A stretch of 64,000 nucleotides of DNA from Leptospira johnsonii (GTDB lineage: Bacteria > Spirochaetota > Leptospiria > Leptospirales > Leptospiraceae), in assembly GCF_003112675.1 (NCBI RefSeq), contig NZ_BFAY01000011.1, forward strand, positions 1,690,513 through 1,754,512, given 5' to 3'. Shown one piece after another: positions 11,190 through 22,064 of this stretch. A program made the position numbers and the translations under genes. How positions within the stretch are numbered: position 1 is the stretch's first letter; the number at the start of each line of letters is the position of its first letter. The notes beneath the pieces were generated by a model, which was not told the origin of the DNA, did no database searches, and saw only the letters and a program-made list of their open reading frames with translations.

Positions 11190-11854
11190 AAGCAATTTTT
11201 GCTCTTATCCGAAAAGAGTTCCGCCTTTTAGGAAAGGCAAGTAATGGGATCTTGTCATTACTTGTTTTAGTTTCCGCGATGGTGTTCTTATTCCATTATG
11301 CTCTGGAAAGGAACGGCAAAATAGATCTAGTCGCGCTTATCGGATTGAAATGGGCCATTCTATTTGTCGCCTCGTTCGTATTAGTCGGTCAATTCACCTG
11401 GGAAGAAAGAGAAGCAGGCGGGGGAACTGCGAGTAGACTATTTATTTCTCCTTGGGTTTTATATTTTTCTAAATCGATTTTAGTGTTTATCGCATTGTCC
11501 GCGGCCGCCATTTATCTGATGGGACTTTTTGCATTGATGTTTTCCGCATTTCCCGCGGACTTAAACGAATTCGGAAGACAGATCGTATTCTTCTTTCCCG
11601 GTCTATTATGCCTTTCCTTTTTGGGAGTTTGTCTTTCCCATATCAGTTTATCTTCTCGCCTGAAAGAGATCCTTCTTCCGTTACTCCTCGTGCCTCTTTC
11701 TATTCCTGTATTCTTATATGGAATGGAAGCGGAGAGAAAATTTATCTCCCAACCTTTTTCCGCCTTGGTCGGTTCTTTTTCTCTCATTTTGGCATTTGCA
11801 GTTTTTTACGGTTCTATGGGTGCACTTCTGGTAGAAATGACTTCCGACGAATAG
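11186..11854 (+). CDS. ccmB: Haem exporter permease subunit CcmB
   Basis: A 222-residue integral membrane protein with six hydrophobic segments, matching CcmB in length and in the opening [12 protein letters not shown], followed by the conserved W-A-I-L-F and EEREAG segment of the first cytoplasmic loop. It forms the membrane channel of the CcmABC complex together with CcmA and CcmC. Its GTG start overlaps the ccmA stop as GTGA, a pattern of translational coupling. Confidence 0.9.
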   Translation: MKAIFALIRKEFRLLGKASNGILSLLVLVSAMVFLFHYALERNGKIDLVALIGLKWAILFVASFVLVGQFTWEEREAGGGTASRLFISPWVLYFSKSILVFIALSAAAIYLMGLFALMFSAFPADLNEFGRQIVFFFPGLLCLSFLGVCLSHISLSSRLKEILLPLLLVPLSIPVFLYGMEAERKFISQPFSALVGSFSLILAFAVFYGSMGALLVEMTSDE

Positions 11855-11900
11855 GATTCTTCTTGATACAATTTGCGGATACCTACACACTTCCAAGCGT

Positions 11901-12584
11901 ATGAATATTCGCCTCCTGCATCCCGCCTGGGACTGGATACTCTCTCTTTTGTTTTTATCGATTTTTCCGTTTGCAGTGCTTCTGGGCTTATATTACCCGA
12001 ATGTGATCTTAGAGCAGGGGATTTCCCACAGGATTTTTTATTTCCATGTTCCAGTTGCATGGGTGGCTTTGTACGGTCCCGGAATTTCTTCTATTTGTGC
12101 GATTGCATATCTTGTGACTAAAAAGCGGACCTGGGATACACTTTCACTTTCCGCAAATAAGATATCTCTTTTATTCGCGATCGGTGTTTTATTTTCCGGA
12201 CCGATATGGGCATACTTGGCTTGGGGAACTCCTTGGGACACGACTGACGCACGCTTAAATTCTTTTTTCGTATTGGTACTAAGCCTTGTGGCTTATTTTC
12301 TATTGCGGTTTTTGGTTTTGGACCAGACTAAAAAATATATCTTCTCCGCTTTTTTAAGTTTGTTCTGCAGTGTAAATGCTATCTTAACCTGGGGAGCCAT
12401 TCGTTGGATGGATAATCCAGGAAATCACCCTTCTTCCGTATTGGGAAAAAAGGGAATGGATCCGGATATGAGGATCTCTTTTTGGTTAGGAATTTTGGCT
12501 TATCACCTACTTTTTTTGATCTTGTACAGGTTAGTTTATCGTTTAGATAAGATCAAAGCTGTTCGTGAAGAATTGTCTGATTGA
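11901..12584 (+). CDS. ccmC: Haem exporter/haem handling protein CcmC
   Basis: A 227-residue six-span membrane protein of the haem-handling family. The family's first axial histidine is in YFHVPVAW. The second is probably the His of NPGNHPSSV in the last periplasmic loop. The tryptophan-rich motif that binds haem, normally WGxxWxWDxRLT, reads [13 protein letters not shown] here: the WGxxW and DARL parts are kept, but the central tryptophan is lost and one residue is inserted. It loads haem onto CcmE in classical system I. No ccmD, ccmE or ccmF is in the window. The response-regulator phosphatase gene follows after 52 nt. Confidence 0.9.
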   Translation: MNIRLLHPAWDWILSLLFLSIFPFAVLLGLYYPNVILEQGISHRIFYFHVPVAWVALYGPGISSICAIAYLVTKKRTWDTLSLSANKISLLFAIGVLFSGPIWAYLAWGTPWDTTDARLNSFFVLVLSLVAYFLLRFLVLDQTKKYIFSAFLSLFCSVNAILTWGAIRWMDNPGNHPSSVLGKKGMDPDMRISFWLGILAYHLLFLILYRLVYRLDKIKAVREELSD

Positions 12585-12636
12585 AAAATTTACTCAATTT
12601 AATAAAATACGAATTTTGTAATGATAGGGATGGATC

Positions 12637-13785
12637 GTGGATAGAGAGAAGCAAGAGAGCCAATTGAATTATTCCGACTATTCCATCCTTGCGGTCGACG
12701 ATTCGGATATTAATCTCAAACTTTTGGTCCATACTTTAAAACCTCTGGGTTTCCAAGTTTTAACTGCAATGAACACGGAAGAGGCACGCACACTTCTTGC
12801 GACCAACCAAGTGGACATTCTTCTTTTGGATGTGAGTATGCCTGGTCAGGATGGATTTTCATTCTGTAAGGAATTGAGAGAGATAGATAGATTCAATCTT
12901 CTTCCGATCCTTTTTATCACAGCTTATAATAGAGAGTTGGGATTTGACGAGGCGATCGCTCACGGCGGAGACGACTTTCTTCATAAACCTTTCCAACCAA
13001 AAGAATTGGTCGCAAAGATCAGAGCATTCATTCGGATCAAAAATCTTCAGGACGAACTTTTACATCAAAAGAAAAAATACGAAAAAGAATTGGTCATGGC
13101 AAGAAGGGTGCAACAGGAACTTGTACCTGAAAAACAATTGGAGTGGAACGGCTTTAGTGTGAATTCAGTCTTCCATCCTTTGATGCAGATCGGCGGCGAC
13201 TTCATAGACGCATGGATAGAAGAAGATAAACTGCATGTGTTTATCGCGGATTGTTCCGGCCATGGCCCTTCTGCAGCACTTCTTTCTGCAATGGTAAAGA
13301 TGCAGGTCTCCAATTTAGGAAGAAGTAATACTCTTGTAGATAAAGTAAAAACTCTTAGGCAACAATTGGAAAAGATCCTGCCGGAAGATTTTTCCATCAC
13401 ATTCTTTTACGGTATCTTAGATAATAAGGGCAATTTCGAATATGCAAACGGAGGTCATCCGCCTCCGCTATTGTACCTTAACGGGAACGTAGAAGAATTG
13501 CCCGGCATGGGACCTCTCATCATTCCGATAGAGCTCGGAACGGAGGATGAGTTCAGATCCGTAGTCTTGGAAAAAGGTGTTTCTCTATTACTTTACACGG
13601 ATGGGGCCACTGAAATAACGGATGAGAACTATAATATTTTGGGCGAAGAAAGTCTGAAGAAGATCCTGAAAGAAGCCGTGGAATCCAAAGAAGATATACT
13701 GAATTTTTCTCTGGAAAAGATATTGGCGCATTCGGGGAATATGACCCACGACGATGATATCGCTCTCATGGTTATCCAAGGATGA
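12637..13785 (+). CDS. Response regulator with PP2C-type (SpoIIE/RsbU) phosphatase output
   Basis: A 382-residue two-domain regulator. Residues 14-130 are a receiver domain: acidic pair DD near 21, phosphoacceptor D65 in [10 protein letters not shown]117 in HKPF. After a charged helical linker at 133-160, residues 170-382 form a SpoIIE-type serine phosphatase with metal-binding GGDF at 186-189, [15 protein letters not shown] at about 205, GGHPPPLLY and YTDGATE. Such proteins dephosphorylate anti-sigma-factor antagonists in partner-switching pathways. It starts at GTG because the nearby in-phase-looking ATG reads into a stop after four codons. Its stop overlaps the purC start as ATGA. No anti-sigma factor is adjacent. 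Confidence 0.92.
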   Translation: MDREKQESQLNYSDYSILAVDDSDINLKLLVHTLKPLGFQVLTAMNTEEARTLLATNQVDILLLDVSMPGQDGFSFCKELREIDRFNLLPILFITAYNRELGFDEAIAHGGDDFLHKPFQPKELVAKIRAFIRIKNLQDELLHQKKKYEKELVMARRVQQELVPEKQLEWNGFSVNSVFHPLMQIGGDFIDAWIEEDKLHVFIADCSGHGPSAALLSAMVKMQVSNLGRSNTLVDKVKTLRQQLEKILPEDFSITFFYGILDNKGNFEYANGGHPPPLLYLNGNVEELPGMGPLIIPIELGTEDEFRSVVLEKGVSLLLYTDGATEITDENYNILGEESLKKILKEAVESKEDILNFSLEKILAHSGNMTHDDDIALMVIQG

Positions 13786-14651
13786 GTGAACTCCCCAAAC
13801 CTTCTTATATTGGCAAAGTCAGAGACGTATACGATTTAGGAAATTCCCTGATATTATCCTCTACAGATCGAATCTCCGCGTTCGATGTCGTGTTCCGCCA
13901 GATCGTTCCTGGCAAAGGAAAAGTTTTAAATAAGATCTCTGCAGAATGGTTTTCCTACTTTAAGGATATTCCGAATCATATTATAGAAACTGACGTTTCT
14001 AAGTTCCCTTCTCCATTCAAAGATCATCCAGACTTAAAGGATCGTTCCGTTCTTGTAAAAAAGTGCAAACGGATCGACTTTGAATGTGTGGTCCGCGGTT
14101 ATCTTTCCGGTTCCGGTTGGAAAGAATACAAACAAGACGGGACGCTTGCTTTTAAAAAACTTCCTGCAGGTTTGAAAGAATCCCAAAAACTGCCCGAGCC
14201 TAGTTTTACACCTGCGATCAAAAACGATACGGGTCACGACGAGAATATCTCCGAAGAGAGAATGAAAAACGAGATCGGATCCGAACTCTTCTCTATTTTA
14301 AGGGAAAAATCGATTTCCCTCTATACCAGGGCCGCTGAACTGGTAGCTGGGGCTGGGATTTTGCTCTGCGATACCAAATTCGAATTCGGGATTTGGGAAG
14401 ATAAGGTCATCTTGATCGATGAGATTTTGACTCCGGATTCTTCAAGGTATTGGGCGCAGGAATCTTATGTTATCGGGACCACTCCGCCCAGCATGGACAA
14501 ACAGATCTTAAGGAATTATCTGGAAAAGTCCGGTTGGAACAAGGTTCCTCCTCCTCCGGACTTGCCGGAGAGTCTGATTGTCGAATTGCAAGCGGCATAT
14601 AAGGAAATACAGGATCGACTATTAAAATGTTTATCGCAAGAATCAATGTAA
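13782..14651 (+). CDS. purC: Phosphoribosylaminoimidazole-succinocarboxamide (SAICAR) synthase
   Basis: Joins CAIR and aspartate with ATP in purine synthesis. The start [11 protein letters not shown] is the conserved ATP-binding glycine loop, followed by [24 protein letters not shown] is the SAICAR synthase signature 1, and LCDTKFEFG with [14 protein letters not shown] is signature 2. The 289-residue length matches the longer bacterial/eukaryote-like form. The start overlaps the upstream phosphatase gene by 4 nt and the end overlaps purS by 25 nt, so the genes are one operon. Confidence 0.97.
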   Translation: MSELPKPSYIGKVRDVYDLGNSLILSSTDRISAFDVVFRQIVPGKGKVLNKISAEWFSYFKDIPNHIIETDVSKFPSPFKDHPDLKDRSVLVKKCKRIDFECVVRGYLSGSGWKEYKQDGTLAFKKLPAGLKESQKLPEPSFTPAIKNDTGHDENISEERMKNEIGSELFSILREKSISLYTRAAELVAGAGILLCDTKFEFGIWEDKVILIDEILTPDSSRYWAQESYVIGTTPPSMDKQILRNYLEKSGWNKVPPPPDLPESLIVELQAAYKEIQDRLLKCLSQESM

Positions 14652-14875
14652 CTCTAAAAGAATCAGTTCTCGATCCTCAAGGGAACACTGTGAAGTCCAC
14701 TCTACAAGAATTGGGCGAAAAATCGGTGCAAGACGTAAGAGTCGGAAAATACATCGAAGTCAAATTGGATTCTCCCGATCTGGAAACTGCAAAGAAGACG
14801 GTGGCAAATCTCTGCGAAAAACTTTTAGTAAATCATGTGATTGAAACTTATCGTTCGGAGATCGTAACGGAATGA
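14627..14875 (+). CDS. purS: Phosphoribosylformylglycinamidine synthase subunit PurS
   Basis: The 82-residue small subunit that bridges PurL and PurQ in the three-component FGAM synthase. The motif [15 protein letters not shown] at residues 8-22 and [10 protein letters not shown] near residue 40 are diagnostic of PurS. It begins inside the end of purC (25 nt overlap, different frame) and its stop overlaps the purQ start as ATGA. purL is not in the window. Confidence 0.96.
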   Translation: MFIARINVTLKESVLDPQGNTVKSTLQELGEKSVQDVRVGKYIEVKLDSPDLETAKKTVANLCEKLLVNHVIETYRSEIVTE

Positions 14876-15531
14876 AAGCTGCGGTAGTCACTTTTCCAGG
14901 TTCTAATTGTGATAACGATATCGTAAGAGTTCTTTCTGAATTCTATTCCGCGAAAGTGGACAAGGTCTGGCATAAGGACCAATTCTCAGAAAAATACGAT
15001 CTGGTCATTCTTCCGGGAGGATTTTCCTACGGAGATTATTTAAGATCCGGAGCAATGGCTCCTTTTTCTCCGGTAATGAAATCGGTAAAAGAACATACCG
15101 ATCGCGGTGGAAAACTATTCGGCATCTGCAATGGATTCCAAATTTTAGCGGAAGCAGGTTATCTTCCCGGCGCATTGATACGTAACAGAAATCTAAAGTA
15201 TGTCTGCAGGACAATCGGCCTGAAAAAGGCGTCTAACTCAAACAAGATCAGCGGCAGTTTAGCGGATGATAAGATCTTAAGAGTTCCAGTAGCTCATGGA
15301 GACGGATGTTACTTCGCCTCCGCAGAGGTCCGCAAACAATTGAAGGAAGAAGGACGGATCCTGTTCTTATACGCAGGAGACAATCCGAACGGAAGTTTGG
15401 ACGATATCGCTGGGATCTGTTCTCCGGATTTTAAAGTGGCCGGAATGATGCCTCACCCTGAAAGAGCGATGAATCCGATCACCGGTGAAATGGACGGCAA
15501 AACCGTTTTAGATCTTCTGATCGCTTCTTAA
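14872..15531 (+). CDS. purQ: Phosphoribosylformylglycinamidine synthase glutaminase subunit PurQ
   Basis: A class I glutamine amidotransferase of 219 residues that supplies ammonia to PurL. The opening [13 protein letters not shown] and [12 protein letters not shown] are typical, the nucleophile elbow is GICNGFQIL with the catalytic cysteine, and the His-Glu pair is in MMPHPERAM. It overlaps purS by 4 nt. Its stop overlaps the stop of the convergent gene at 15528 by 3 nt, so no terminator lies between them. Confidence 0.97.
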   Translation: MKAAVVTFPGSNCDNDIVRVLSEFYSAKVDKVWHKDQFSEKYDLVILPGGFSYGDYLRSGAMAPFSPVMKSVKEHTDRGGKLFGICNGFQILAEAGYLPGALIRNRNLKYVCRTIGLKKASNSNKISGSLADDKILRVPVAHGDGCYFASAEVRKQLKEEGRILFLYAGDNPNGSLDDIAGICSPDFKVAGMMPHPERAMNPITGEMDGKTVLDLLIAS

Positions 15532-16493
15532 ACTTTTTGAGGCTTCTCTAAAATCGCGATCCCATCAGAGATCTTTTCCTTTTTGGATTTGGTCTTGATC
15601 CATCCGGAAACTGTATATAATGTTTTTATAAATTTTTCCGTTCCCAAGTTTTTGGGACGGGAGAAGCTTGCCTCTATCTCAGGTTCTAACTCCAGCTCCA
15701 GTTTGGAGTTTTGATCTTGGAAGATCTTACGTTTTCCGTTCCCGGACCAAACTGCATTTCCCAGATTTGAAACTTCTCCGTTGGTCCAAACTAGGATATC
15801 ATCTTCCAAATAGATATGAACCTTCTTCTTCGGAGAAACTTGCAGATAGATTCTATTTTCCAATGGGAATGCTATAGGTCCGTATCCCTTTCCAACTGAA
15901 TAAGACAAAAGCCCATTCTCGAGAGAAACAGATAGATCGTTCCAGGAAAGTTGTCCTTCTACCCTTAAGTCAGGAGAATGATTCTTAAAGACCCAATCTT
16001 TGCCGGAAGGAGAAATTTGAGTGAACCAGTTTCCATTATTCTTCTCTCCGGTATAAGCAAGAGCATCCAATTGGAAGTTCAGATTTTTTTCCCAGATGGC
16101 GGAATGTGTATAACCTTGGCGAATATTATCATCCAATCTGAAATTGAATCTTTTGTCCGATTTGGTAAAACTCCAATAGCCGTTCTTAAAACTTCCCTGG
16201 TGAATAAAAGAAGAAGCTCCATTCTCTAAAAGAGAGATCTCCTGCAGATTTCCTGTTTCCCTATTCCAAAGCAAAAGATTTGCGCCGGATTTGAACTTGG
16301 TCGCATAGATCCTGAGTTCTAAAAATATTTTTTCTCCCAGTATGTCTACGAGCACCGAGTCCACGGATCTGAGTTCGGAAAGTAATCCGGCGTTGTATTC
16401 TTTGGAATTATCGATCTGCACTGGACCGAAATATTTTCCAAATAATGGTTCTAAAGTGGAAGGATGAAGAATGGAGCCTAAATGTTCTTTCAT
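15528..16493 (-). CDS. Hypothetical protein, beta-rich
   Basis: Not recognised with confidence. The 321-residue product has no signal peptide or membrane segment. It is rich in alternating hydrophobic/polar strands and aromatic residues (for example [34 protein letters not shown]), which suggests a large beta-barrel or sandwich fold of a lipocalin-like or DUF2804-like type; this is an impression, not a match. It ends in a convergent overlap with purQ and is divergent from the EAL gene. The start ATG at 16493 is near an AGGCT/AAAG stretch without a strong ribosome-binding site. Confidence 0.65.
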   Translation of the reverse strand: MKEHLGSILHPSTLEPLFGKYFGPVQIDNSKEYNAGLLSELRSVDSVLVDILGEKIFLELRIYATKFKSGANLLLWNRETGNLQEISLLENGASSFIHQGSFKNGYWSFTKSDKRFNFRLDDNIRQGYTHSAIWEKNLNFQLDALAYTGEKNNGNWFTQISPSGKDWVFKNHSPDLRVEGQLSWNDLSVSLENGLLSYSVGKGYGPIAFPLENRIYLQVSPKKKVHIYLEDDILVWTNGEVSNLGNAVWSGNGKRKIFQDQNSKLELELEPEIEASFSRPKNLGTEKFIKTLYTVSGWIKTKSKKEKISDGIAILEKPQKV

Positions 16494-16669
16494 GGAATGT
16501 TCATCTAATGGGGATTAGTCGCCGTTTTTTTCTCGGATAAAAAGCAGGTTAAGACGGGGCTTTGTAACAAAAGAAAACAAATAATTTGCCATAATGTAGA
16601 AAAAGCATAAGAAAAAAAGGGGAATTTTCCAAGCTTTAGTCTTCATTCCTTACGCTGTTTCAGGGAAAT

Positions 16670-17962
16670 ATGCTTGTGTGTAAACTTCAACCGGATTCTA
16701 GTAGTGTTGGAATCTGCATGCTCGCCGAATACGAGTCCCACCAAATACTTTCTCTGGGAGAAGGTTATTATACCCCTCACTACCAGCCGATCTTAGACGT
16801 CGGAAATCGTAATATTATAGGTTACGAAGTTTTAGGGAGAGTATTTTCTCCCGAGTCCAACGAATACCATTCTTTAGGTTATCATTTTCATAATCCGGAC
16901 ACGGATACTGTTCGTTTAGTCCATATAGATCGTATTATTCGCGAAAAAGCGATCAAACATGTGAAGGAAACGGGTCTTAAGACTAAAATTTTCCTGAACA
17001 TGATGCCAAACTTTCTCTCCATGGTCTACACGGGAGAAGTGTTGGATATCAAACGTCTGCATATTCTTCATCTCATAGACAAGTATGATATTAACCCGAA
17101 CGATCTAGTTTTAGAGATCACAGAAGATAAGTTCGAAGGAAATATTGAAAAACTTTTATATATAGTAAGCCTATTCAGAGAAAGAGGGATCAAGATCGCA
17201 GTCGACGATCTTGGGGTCGGTTTTTCCAATTTGGAAAGGATCGGTTATATCCATCCGGATATTATGAAAGTGGACATAAAAATTATGAGAGAGAGTTTGA
17301 ACAGACGATCTTTCAAGAATGTTCTTTCCGCTATTTCTGAAATGTCCCAAAGGCTCGGTTCCCAACTACTATTCGAAGGAGTGGAGAACGAAGATGAATT
17401 GTATCTTGCTCTGTCCATGGGAGCCAATCTATTACAAGGTTTTTATTTTTCTCGTCCTACTATAGACTTTCAGGACAAAAAACGTTTTAATAAAACTCTC
17501 AAAACTTCCCTCGAAAAATTCTCAGGCCTTAGGTTCTTAGAGATCCTAGAGAATCTTAGAAAGGAACAATCCTTCTTAGATCAGTTTGTGGACTTATTCA
17601 AAGATCTGGAAACTTCTTCCGAAGAATCGATGGCGGATGCATTGAGTAGCGTTTTAGATAGACTCCCTTTGGAAACCACTTCCGTTCTGGTCACGGATAT
17701 GCACGGTTATCAGGTAACTCCTACTTTCAAGAGAGAGGCATACGATCTGCCTTGGACAAGATTGCTTACCGAGGTAGGAAATAACTATGCTTGGAAACCT
17801 TTCTTCATCCGTCATAAGGCAGAAACCTATCATTCTAGCCGAGTTTCCGGGTTTACGGAACCTTTCCATGATATAGAAACCAAACGTCAATATGTCTTAT
17901 TCACCCTGAATCTGGGCGAGGATCATGTTCTCATTCTCCGCCTCGACTGGGAATCCTACTGA
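16670..17962 (+). CDS. EAL-domain c-di-GMP phosphodiesterase with C-terminal sensory-like domain
   Basis: A 430-residue soluble protein. Residues about 33-275 are an EAL domain that would hydrolyse c-di-GMP. The signature glutamate lies in EVLGR (53-57), so the E-x-L-x-R form is kept although the name-giving EAL reads EVL. Further active-site residues are the Asn of FLNMMPN, Glu of LEITED, the Asp pair of VDDLGVGFSN, Lys of IMKVD, Glu of LFEGVE and Gln of LLQGFYF. All are present, so activity is likely. The C-terminal 150 residues resemble the PAS-like YkuI_C domain found after EAL domains, but this is tentative. The ATG at 16670 has an AGGG site. It stands alone upstream of suf. Confidence 0.9.
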   Translation: MLVCKLQPDSSSVGICMLAEYESHQILSLGEGYYTPHYQPILDVGNRNIIGYEVLGRVFSPESNEYHSLGYHFHNPDTDTVRLVHIDRIIREKAIKHVKETGLKTKIFLNMMPNFLSMVYTGEVLDIKRLHILHLIDKYDINPNDLVLEITEDKFEGNIEKLLYIVSLFRERGIKIAVDDLGVGFSNLERIGYIHPDIMKVDIKIMRESLNRRSFKNVLSAISEMSQRLGSQLLFEGVENEDELYLALSMGANLLQGFYFSRPTIDFQDKKRFNKTLKTSLEKFSGLRFLEILENLRKEQSFLDQFVDLFKDLETSSEESMADALSSVLDRLPLETTSVLVTDMHGYQVTPTFKREAYDLPWTRLLTEVGNNYAWKPFFIRHKAETYHSSRVSGFTEPFHDIETKRQYVLFTLNLGEDHVLILRLDWESY

Positions 17963-18041
17963 AGTCCAGACTTTCCGAACATCTTTCCTATTGATCTCCG
18001 CCTCAGGCATAAAAACATAGTCCTAGGCAGGGGTCCTATAC

Positions 18042-18803
18042 GTGGCGGAACTACTAAAAATTTCGAATCTTCGCGCCGGAGTGGAAACCGAATCCGGTGA
18101 AGTACAGGAAATCCTAAAAGGTGTAGACCTGACGATCGGCGAGGGAGAGGTCCATGCCATCATGGGTCCAAACGGATCCGGAAAAAGTACCTTATCAAAT
18201 GTCATCATGGGTCACCCGAAATACAAGGTGATCTCCGGGGATATATTTTTCAGGGGAGAATCACTTCTCGAAAAACCTACCGACGAAAGAGCAAGAGCTG
18301 GGATCTTTCTTTGTTTCCAATATCCTACCAGCATTCCCGGTGTTTCGATCGGAAATTTTTTACGCACCATCTTAAAATCGGTCCGGGGCAAGGATTTACC
18401 TGTAAAGGAATTCCGTAAAGAACTCAAAGAGGCCACTGCTTTATTAGAAGTTCCTGATACTTGGATCGGAAGATACGTGAACGATGGTTTTTCCGGTGGA
18501 GAGAAAAAAAGGAACGAGATCCTTCAAATGACCCTTCTCAAACCAAAACTTTCCGTTCTGGATGAGACCGATTCGGGTTTGGACATAGACGCACTTAGAA
18601 TTATCAGCGAAGGGATTACTAAGAATAAATCTGCGGATAGATCCATACTTTTGATCACACATTATCAAAGAATGTTGAACTATGTTACTCCTGATTTCGT
18701 TCACGTTTTTGCTCAAGGTAAGATCCTCAAAACGGGCGGACGAGAACTTGCTCTAGAATTGGAAGAAAAAGGATACGATTGGATCCTAAACGGAGCGAAC
18801 TAA
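18042..18803 (+). CDS. sufC: Fe-S cluster assembly ATPase SufC
   Basis: The ABC-type ATPase of the SUF scaffold. Walker A is GPNGSGKST; the characteristic SufC run [16 protein letters not shown] is present, as are [13 protein letters not shown], the signature [11 protein letters not shown] and the Walker B region [16 protein letters not shown], where the D-E-T-D-S-G-L-D variant is diagnostic of SufC. The 253-residue length is standard. It starts at GTG and is followed by sufD after 4 nt. sufB, normally adjacent, is absent here. Confidence 0.97.
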   Translation: MAELLKISNLRAGVETESGEVQEILKGVDLTIGEGEVHAIMGPNGSGKSTLSNVIMGHPKYKVISGDIFFRGESLLEKPTDERARAGIFLCFQYPTSIPGVSIGNFLRTILKSVRGKDLPVKEFRKELKEATALLEVPDTWIGRYVNDGFSGGEKKRNEILQMTLLKPKLSVLDETDSGLDIDALRIISEGITKNKSADRSILLITHYQRMLNYVTPDFVHVFAQGKILKTGGRELALELEEKGYDWILNGAN

Positions 18804-18807
18804 AGGA

Positions 18808-19989
18808 ATGCTTTTGGCGGAATCCATTTCGGAATATATCAAGGAAAAGAAGGAACCATCCATTCTTTCCGAATTCCGTACGAACGCCGAAAAACTTCTG
18901 AACTCAGCCGTTTTTCCGGATTCATCTTTGGAATCTTGGAGAAAGATCAGTCTTTCTAATTTTAAAATTTCAGAATATACTAAAGTTTGTCCTGATTCTT
19001 CCGTAACCGTTTCCGGAAACGCAAAAATCACTAAATTACAAGATCTCCCTGTCGAAAAACTTTCGGAAGTCCTGAAAAAAGTAGGACCCGCAATTTCATT
19101 CTATTCTAAGGACTGGTTTCCACTTTTTGTATTTTCCAGATTCACACATGCGTATTATGTGCAGCTGGATTCGGATCCTTCTTCTTTTCCCGAGATCAAA
19201 ATTGAATGTAAGGATGGTAATATCATTCTTCCACTTTTGATCGTGGATGCTTTTCCGGGAGCCAAATCAAATTTTATAGAGAGATGGGAGTCTGCTTCTC
19301 AGAAAGATCTTCTATTGATGAGTGGAGTTACCCTTCTTCTTACACCTCCTAACGGAGATTTCCAATATTCTAGTTTGGAAAATTTGGGAGATTCTACTTT
19401 TCATTTTAGAGCTACTTACGGGATCCAAGAGAAGGATTCTAAGTTTCATGCGAGCCTTGCTTCTTGGGGTGGATATAAGGGAAAATCATTCTATGATACG
19501 AATGTTGTCGGAAAAGGATGTTGGACACGTTATGTGGGCCTTTCTCCTTTAAAGGGCAGAGAATTCCAAGACACTGAAGTCCGCATTCTTCATTCCGAAA
19601 GCCACGCACAAAGTTCTATTTTGTATCGTACTGTTGTAAGAGAGAAGGCTCATCATATATTTACGGGAAACCTTCATATACCTTCTCATTGTAAAGACGT
19701 GGGTGCGATCCAGATCAATAATAACCTTCTCATGGACAGAACTGCAAGAGCGGAATCCATTCCTAAATTGGAAGTATTCGCTGACAGTGTTAAATGTGAG
19801 CACGGAGCCACAGTCGGAGAAATAGACGAAGAGCAATTATTCTACTTAGCTTCCAGAGGTATCTCGGAAGAAGAAGCCCGTAAAATGATTGTAGAAGGAT
19901 TTTTGAACGAAGTAGTTCGAGAATTTCCTTCCGAAACAGTTCGCGAAGAATTATCCTCTATGATAGAATCTAGGATGTTGGGCAAGTAA
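18808..19989 (+). CDS. sufD: Fe-S cluster assembly protein SufD
   Basis: A 393-residue member of the SufB/SufD family. The C-terminal block [39 protein letters not shown] is positioned as in the family and its wording (for example [12 protein letters not shown]) fits SufD. The conserved His of CEHGATVG is present. The length and the divergent N-terminal half also favour SufD over SufB (about 470 residues). SufD pairs with SufB to form the cluster scaffold on a SufC dimer. It sits between sufC and a Rieske ferredoxin, whose start overlaps its stop by 1 nt. Confidence 0.9.
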   Translation: MLLAESISEYIKEKKEPSILSEFRTNAEKLLNSAVFPDSSLESWRKISLSNFKISEYTKVCPDSSVTVSGNAKITKLQDLPVEKLSEVLKKVGPAISFYSKDWFPLFVFSRFTHAYYVQLDSDPSSFPEIKIECKDGNIILPLLIVDAFPGAKSNFIERWESASQKDLLLMSGVTLLLTPPNGDFQYSSLENLGDSTFHFRATYGIQEKDSKFHASLASWGGYKGKSFYDTNVVGKGCWTRYVGLSPLKGREFQDTEVRILHSESHAQSSILYRTVVREKAHHIFTGNLHIPSHCKDVGAIQINNNLLMDRTARAESIPKLEVFADSVKCEHGATVGEIDEEQLFYLASRGISEEEARKMIVEGFLNEVVREFPSETVREELSSMIESRMLGK

Positions 19990-20303
19990 TGGGTGAATTT
20001 CAGAAACTAGCTAAACTTTCCGATCTGAAAGAAGGGGAGATATTCGTAGCAGAAACCCGGTACCATAGGGTGGGGCTGACTAGACTGGGGGACGAGATCT
20101 GTGCATTCGCGGATCTTTGCACCCACGATGGTGAGGATATTTCGACTGGAGAATTGGAAGGGGACGTAATCGTTTGTCCAAGACATTCTGCGAAGTTTAA
20201 TATCCGCACAGGTAAGGTACTTTGTATGCCTGCAGTGGAAGATTTGCCAGTCTATAAGACTAGAATCGTAGGTGACGAAGTCGAAGTGGAATTAGAGGAT
20301 TGA
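19989..20303 (+). CDS. Rieske-type [2Fe-2S] ferredoxin in the suf operon
   Basis: A small 104-residue soluble ferredoxin. The two Rieske ligand boxes are C-T-H at about 40-42 and C-P-R-H at about 60-63 (CTHDGEDIS and [10 protein letters not shown]), so the cluster has Cys2His2 ligation. The rest matches the NirD/naphthalene-dioxygenase ferredoxin fold ([20 protein letters not shown]). Its place between sufD and sufS suggests electron supply to cluster assembly or a client of the pathway. That role is inference from position. It starts 1 nt inside the sufD stop. Confidence 0.93.
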   Translation: MGEFQKLAKLSDLKEGEIFVAETRYHRVGLTRLGDEICAFADLCTHDGEDISTGELEGDVIVCPRHSAKFNIRTGKVLCMPAVEDLPVYKTRIVGDEVEVELED

Positions 20304-20330
20304 CATGGGGAACCGAGGAGAAACAGAGCT

Positions 20331-21572
20331 TTGAGTTTTGATCTCGAAAAGATACGCAGAGATTTTCCGATTCTATCTACTCAGATGAACGGTAAGCCCT
20401 TGGTGTTTCTGGATAGCGCCGCCAGTTCTCAAAAGCCCAAGTCTGTAATAGATACCATTCGTAAATATTACGAAGCGGAGAATGCAAACATTCACCGTGG
20501 CATATATTATCTTTCCCAAAAGGCCACTGAAAAATATGAGATGGCCCGCATCAAAACTTCCAGGTTTATCGGGGCCGCCTGTGCTAAGGTGGTTATATTC
20601 ACACGCAATACTACAGAGTCCATCAACCTAGTGGCCCAGTCTTGGGGACGGACCAATATCCACGAAGGTGATGAGATCGTACTCACTGAATTAGAGCATC
20701 ATTCTAATTTGGTTCCTTGGCAGATGTTGGCCCAGGAAAAGCAGGCTGTTCTTAAGTTTATACCTCTTAACCAAGATTCCACTTTAGATCTTAGTAACCT
20801 GGACGAGATCATCACTGAGAGAGTAAAGTTAGTCGCTCTTGCTCAGATGTCCAATGTGACCGGTACTATTCACGATCTCACTCCGATCATTCGAAGAGCG
20901 AGAGAAGTCGGTGCTAAAGTGTTGATAGACGGTGCCCAAGGGATCTGTCATCTTCCCACAAACGTTCAAAAAGAAGATTTCGATTTTTATGCATTCTCCG
21001 CACATAAGATGCTTGGGCCGACCGGCGTAGGAGTTCTTTACGCTAAGGAAGAGATCTTAGAAACAATGCCTCCTTGGATGGGAGGAGGGGACATGATCTC
21101 CAAGGTATGGAAGGAAAAGTCCACTTATGCGGATCTTCCTGCCAGATTGGAAGCAGGGACCCCGAATATTTCCGGAGTTATCGGATTTGGGGCAGCTATC
21201 GAATACCTAGAATCCATAGGAATGCAGGAGATCAGAAACCACGAGTTGGAACTCCTACAATATGCTTTGGATCGGTTGGAAGATTTCGGTGGTTTGGAAC
21301 TATACGGCACAAACGATCTAAGCAAAAGAGGAGGAGTGATCTCCTTCAATTTCCCCGGAGTACATCCTCACGACGTAGGTTCCATTCTGGACGAAGAAGG
21401 GATTGCAATCCGTGTGGGACATCATTGCGCTCAGCCGTTTATGGACTTCAAAGGAATTGCCGGTACCTGCCGCGCTTCTTTCTATCTTTATAATACCAAA
21501 GAAGACGTAGATTCTCTTTTGGTAGGTCTAAAGAAGGTGAAGGAGATTTTCGGCCGTGTCCTTAAGCGATAG
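20331..21572 (+). CDS. sufS: Cysteine desulfurase SufS
   Basis: A PLP-dependent group II cysteine desulfurase of 413 residues that takes sulphur from cysteine and passes it to SufU. It has [14 protein letters not shown], the PLP-lysine motif [26 protein letters not shown] and the catalytic cysteine in [11 protein letters not shown]. The start is TTG, preceded by GAGGAG at 10 nt; the next ATG lies at codon 15 and would cut the conserved N-terminus. It overlaps sufU by 17 nt, so the two are translated together. Confidence 0.96.
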   Translation: MSFDLEKIRRDFPILSTQMNGKPLVFLDSAASSQKPKSVIDTIRKYYEAENANIHRGIYYLSQKATEKYEMARIKTSRFIGAACAKVVIFTRNTTESINLVAQSWGRTNIHEGDEIVLTELEHHSNLVPWQMLAQEKQAVLKFIPLNQDSTLDLSNLDEIITERVKLVALAQMSNVTGTIHDLTPIIRRAREVGAKVLIDGAQGICHLPTNVQKEDFDFYAFSAHKMLGPTGVGVLYAKEEILETMPPWMGGGDMISKVWKEKSTYADLPARLEAGTPNISGVIGFGAAIEYLESIGMQEIRNHELELLQYALDRLEDFGGLELYGTNDLSKRGGVISFNFPGVHPHDVGSILDEEGIAIRVGHHCAQPFMDFKGIAGTCRASFYLYNTKEDVDSLLVGLKKVKEIFGRVLKR

Positions 21573-21981
21573 TCTTTACCAAGAAGTACTACTCGATCAT
21601 TACCAAAACCCAAGACATCATGGAAAGATGGAACACTTCGATCTTCATCAAGAAGGAGTCAATCCTCTCTGTGGTGACGAGGTAGAGCTATTCCTGAAGT
21701 TGAAAGGAGATATAATCTCCGAGATCAGTTTTGTGGGGAAGGGTTGTTCTATCTCCCAAGCCTCCGCTTCCATGCTTACGGACAGTCTTTACGGAAAAAC
21801 GATCTCCGAAGCAAAATCACTTCTGCTAGAATTTAAAGGAATGCTTTTAGAAGATAAGGTCCCGAATTTTCCGGAAGAATATGAGGACCTGGAATCTATG
21901 GAAGCGGTAAAAAAGATCCCGGCCCGTATTAAATGTGCAACACTCGCCTGGAATACTTTAGAAAAGGCGATCGGAAAGTAA
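21556..21981 (+). CDS. sufU: Fe-S assembly zinc-dependent sulphurtransferase/scaffold SufU
   Basis: A 141-residue IscU-like protein. The three conserved cysteines lie in [23 protein letters not shown] and [12 protein letters not shown]. The long insertion between the second and third cysteines is typical of SufU rather than IscU. SufU accepts persulphide from SufS. The gene starts at GTG inside the end of sufS. Confidence 0.94.
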   Translation: MSLSDSLYQEVLLDHYQNPRHHGKMEHFDLHQEGVNPLCGDEVELFLKLKGDIISEISFVGKGCSISQASASMLTDSLYGKTISEAKSLLLEFKGMLLEDKVPNFPEEYEDLESMEAVKKIPARIKCATLAWNTLEKAIGK

Positions 21982-22064
21982 GGAATTTTATCCAAATCGC
22001 AAGAACTATCAAGCAAGAGTAAATATAAAAGTTTAGGATACTGTAAACAGTACCAAGGACTGTA

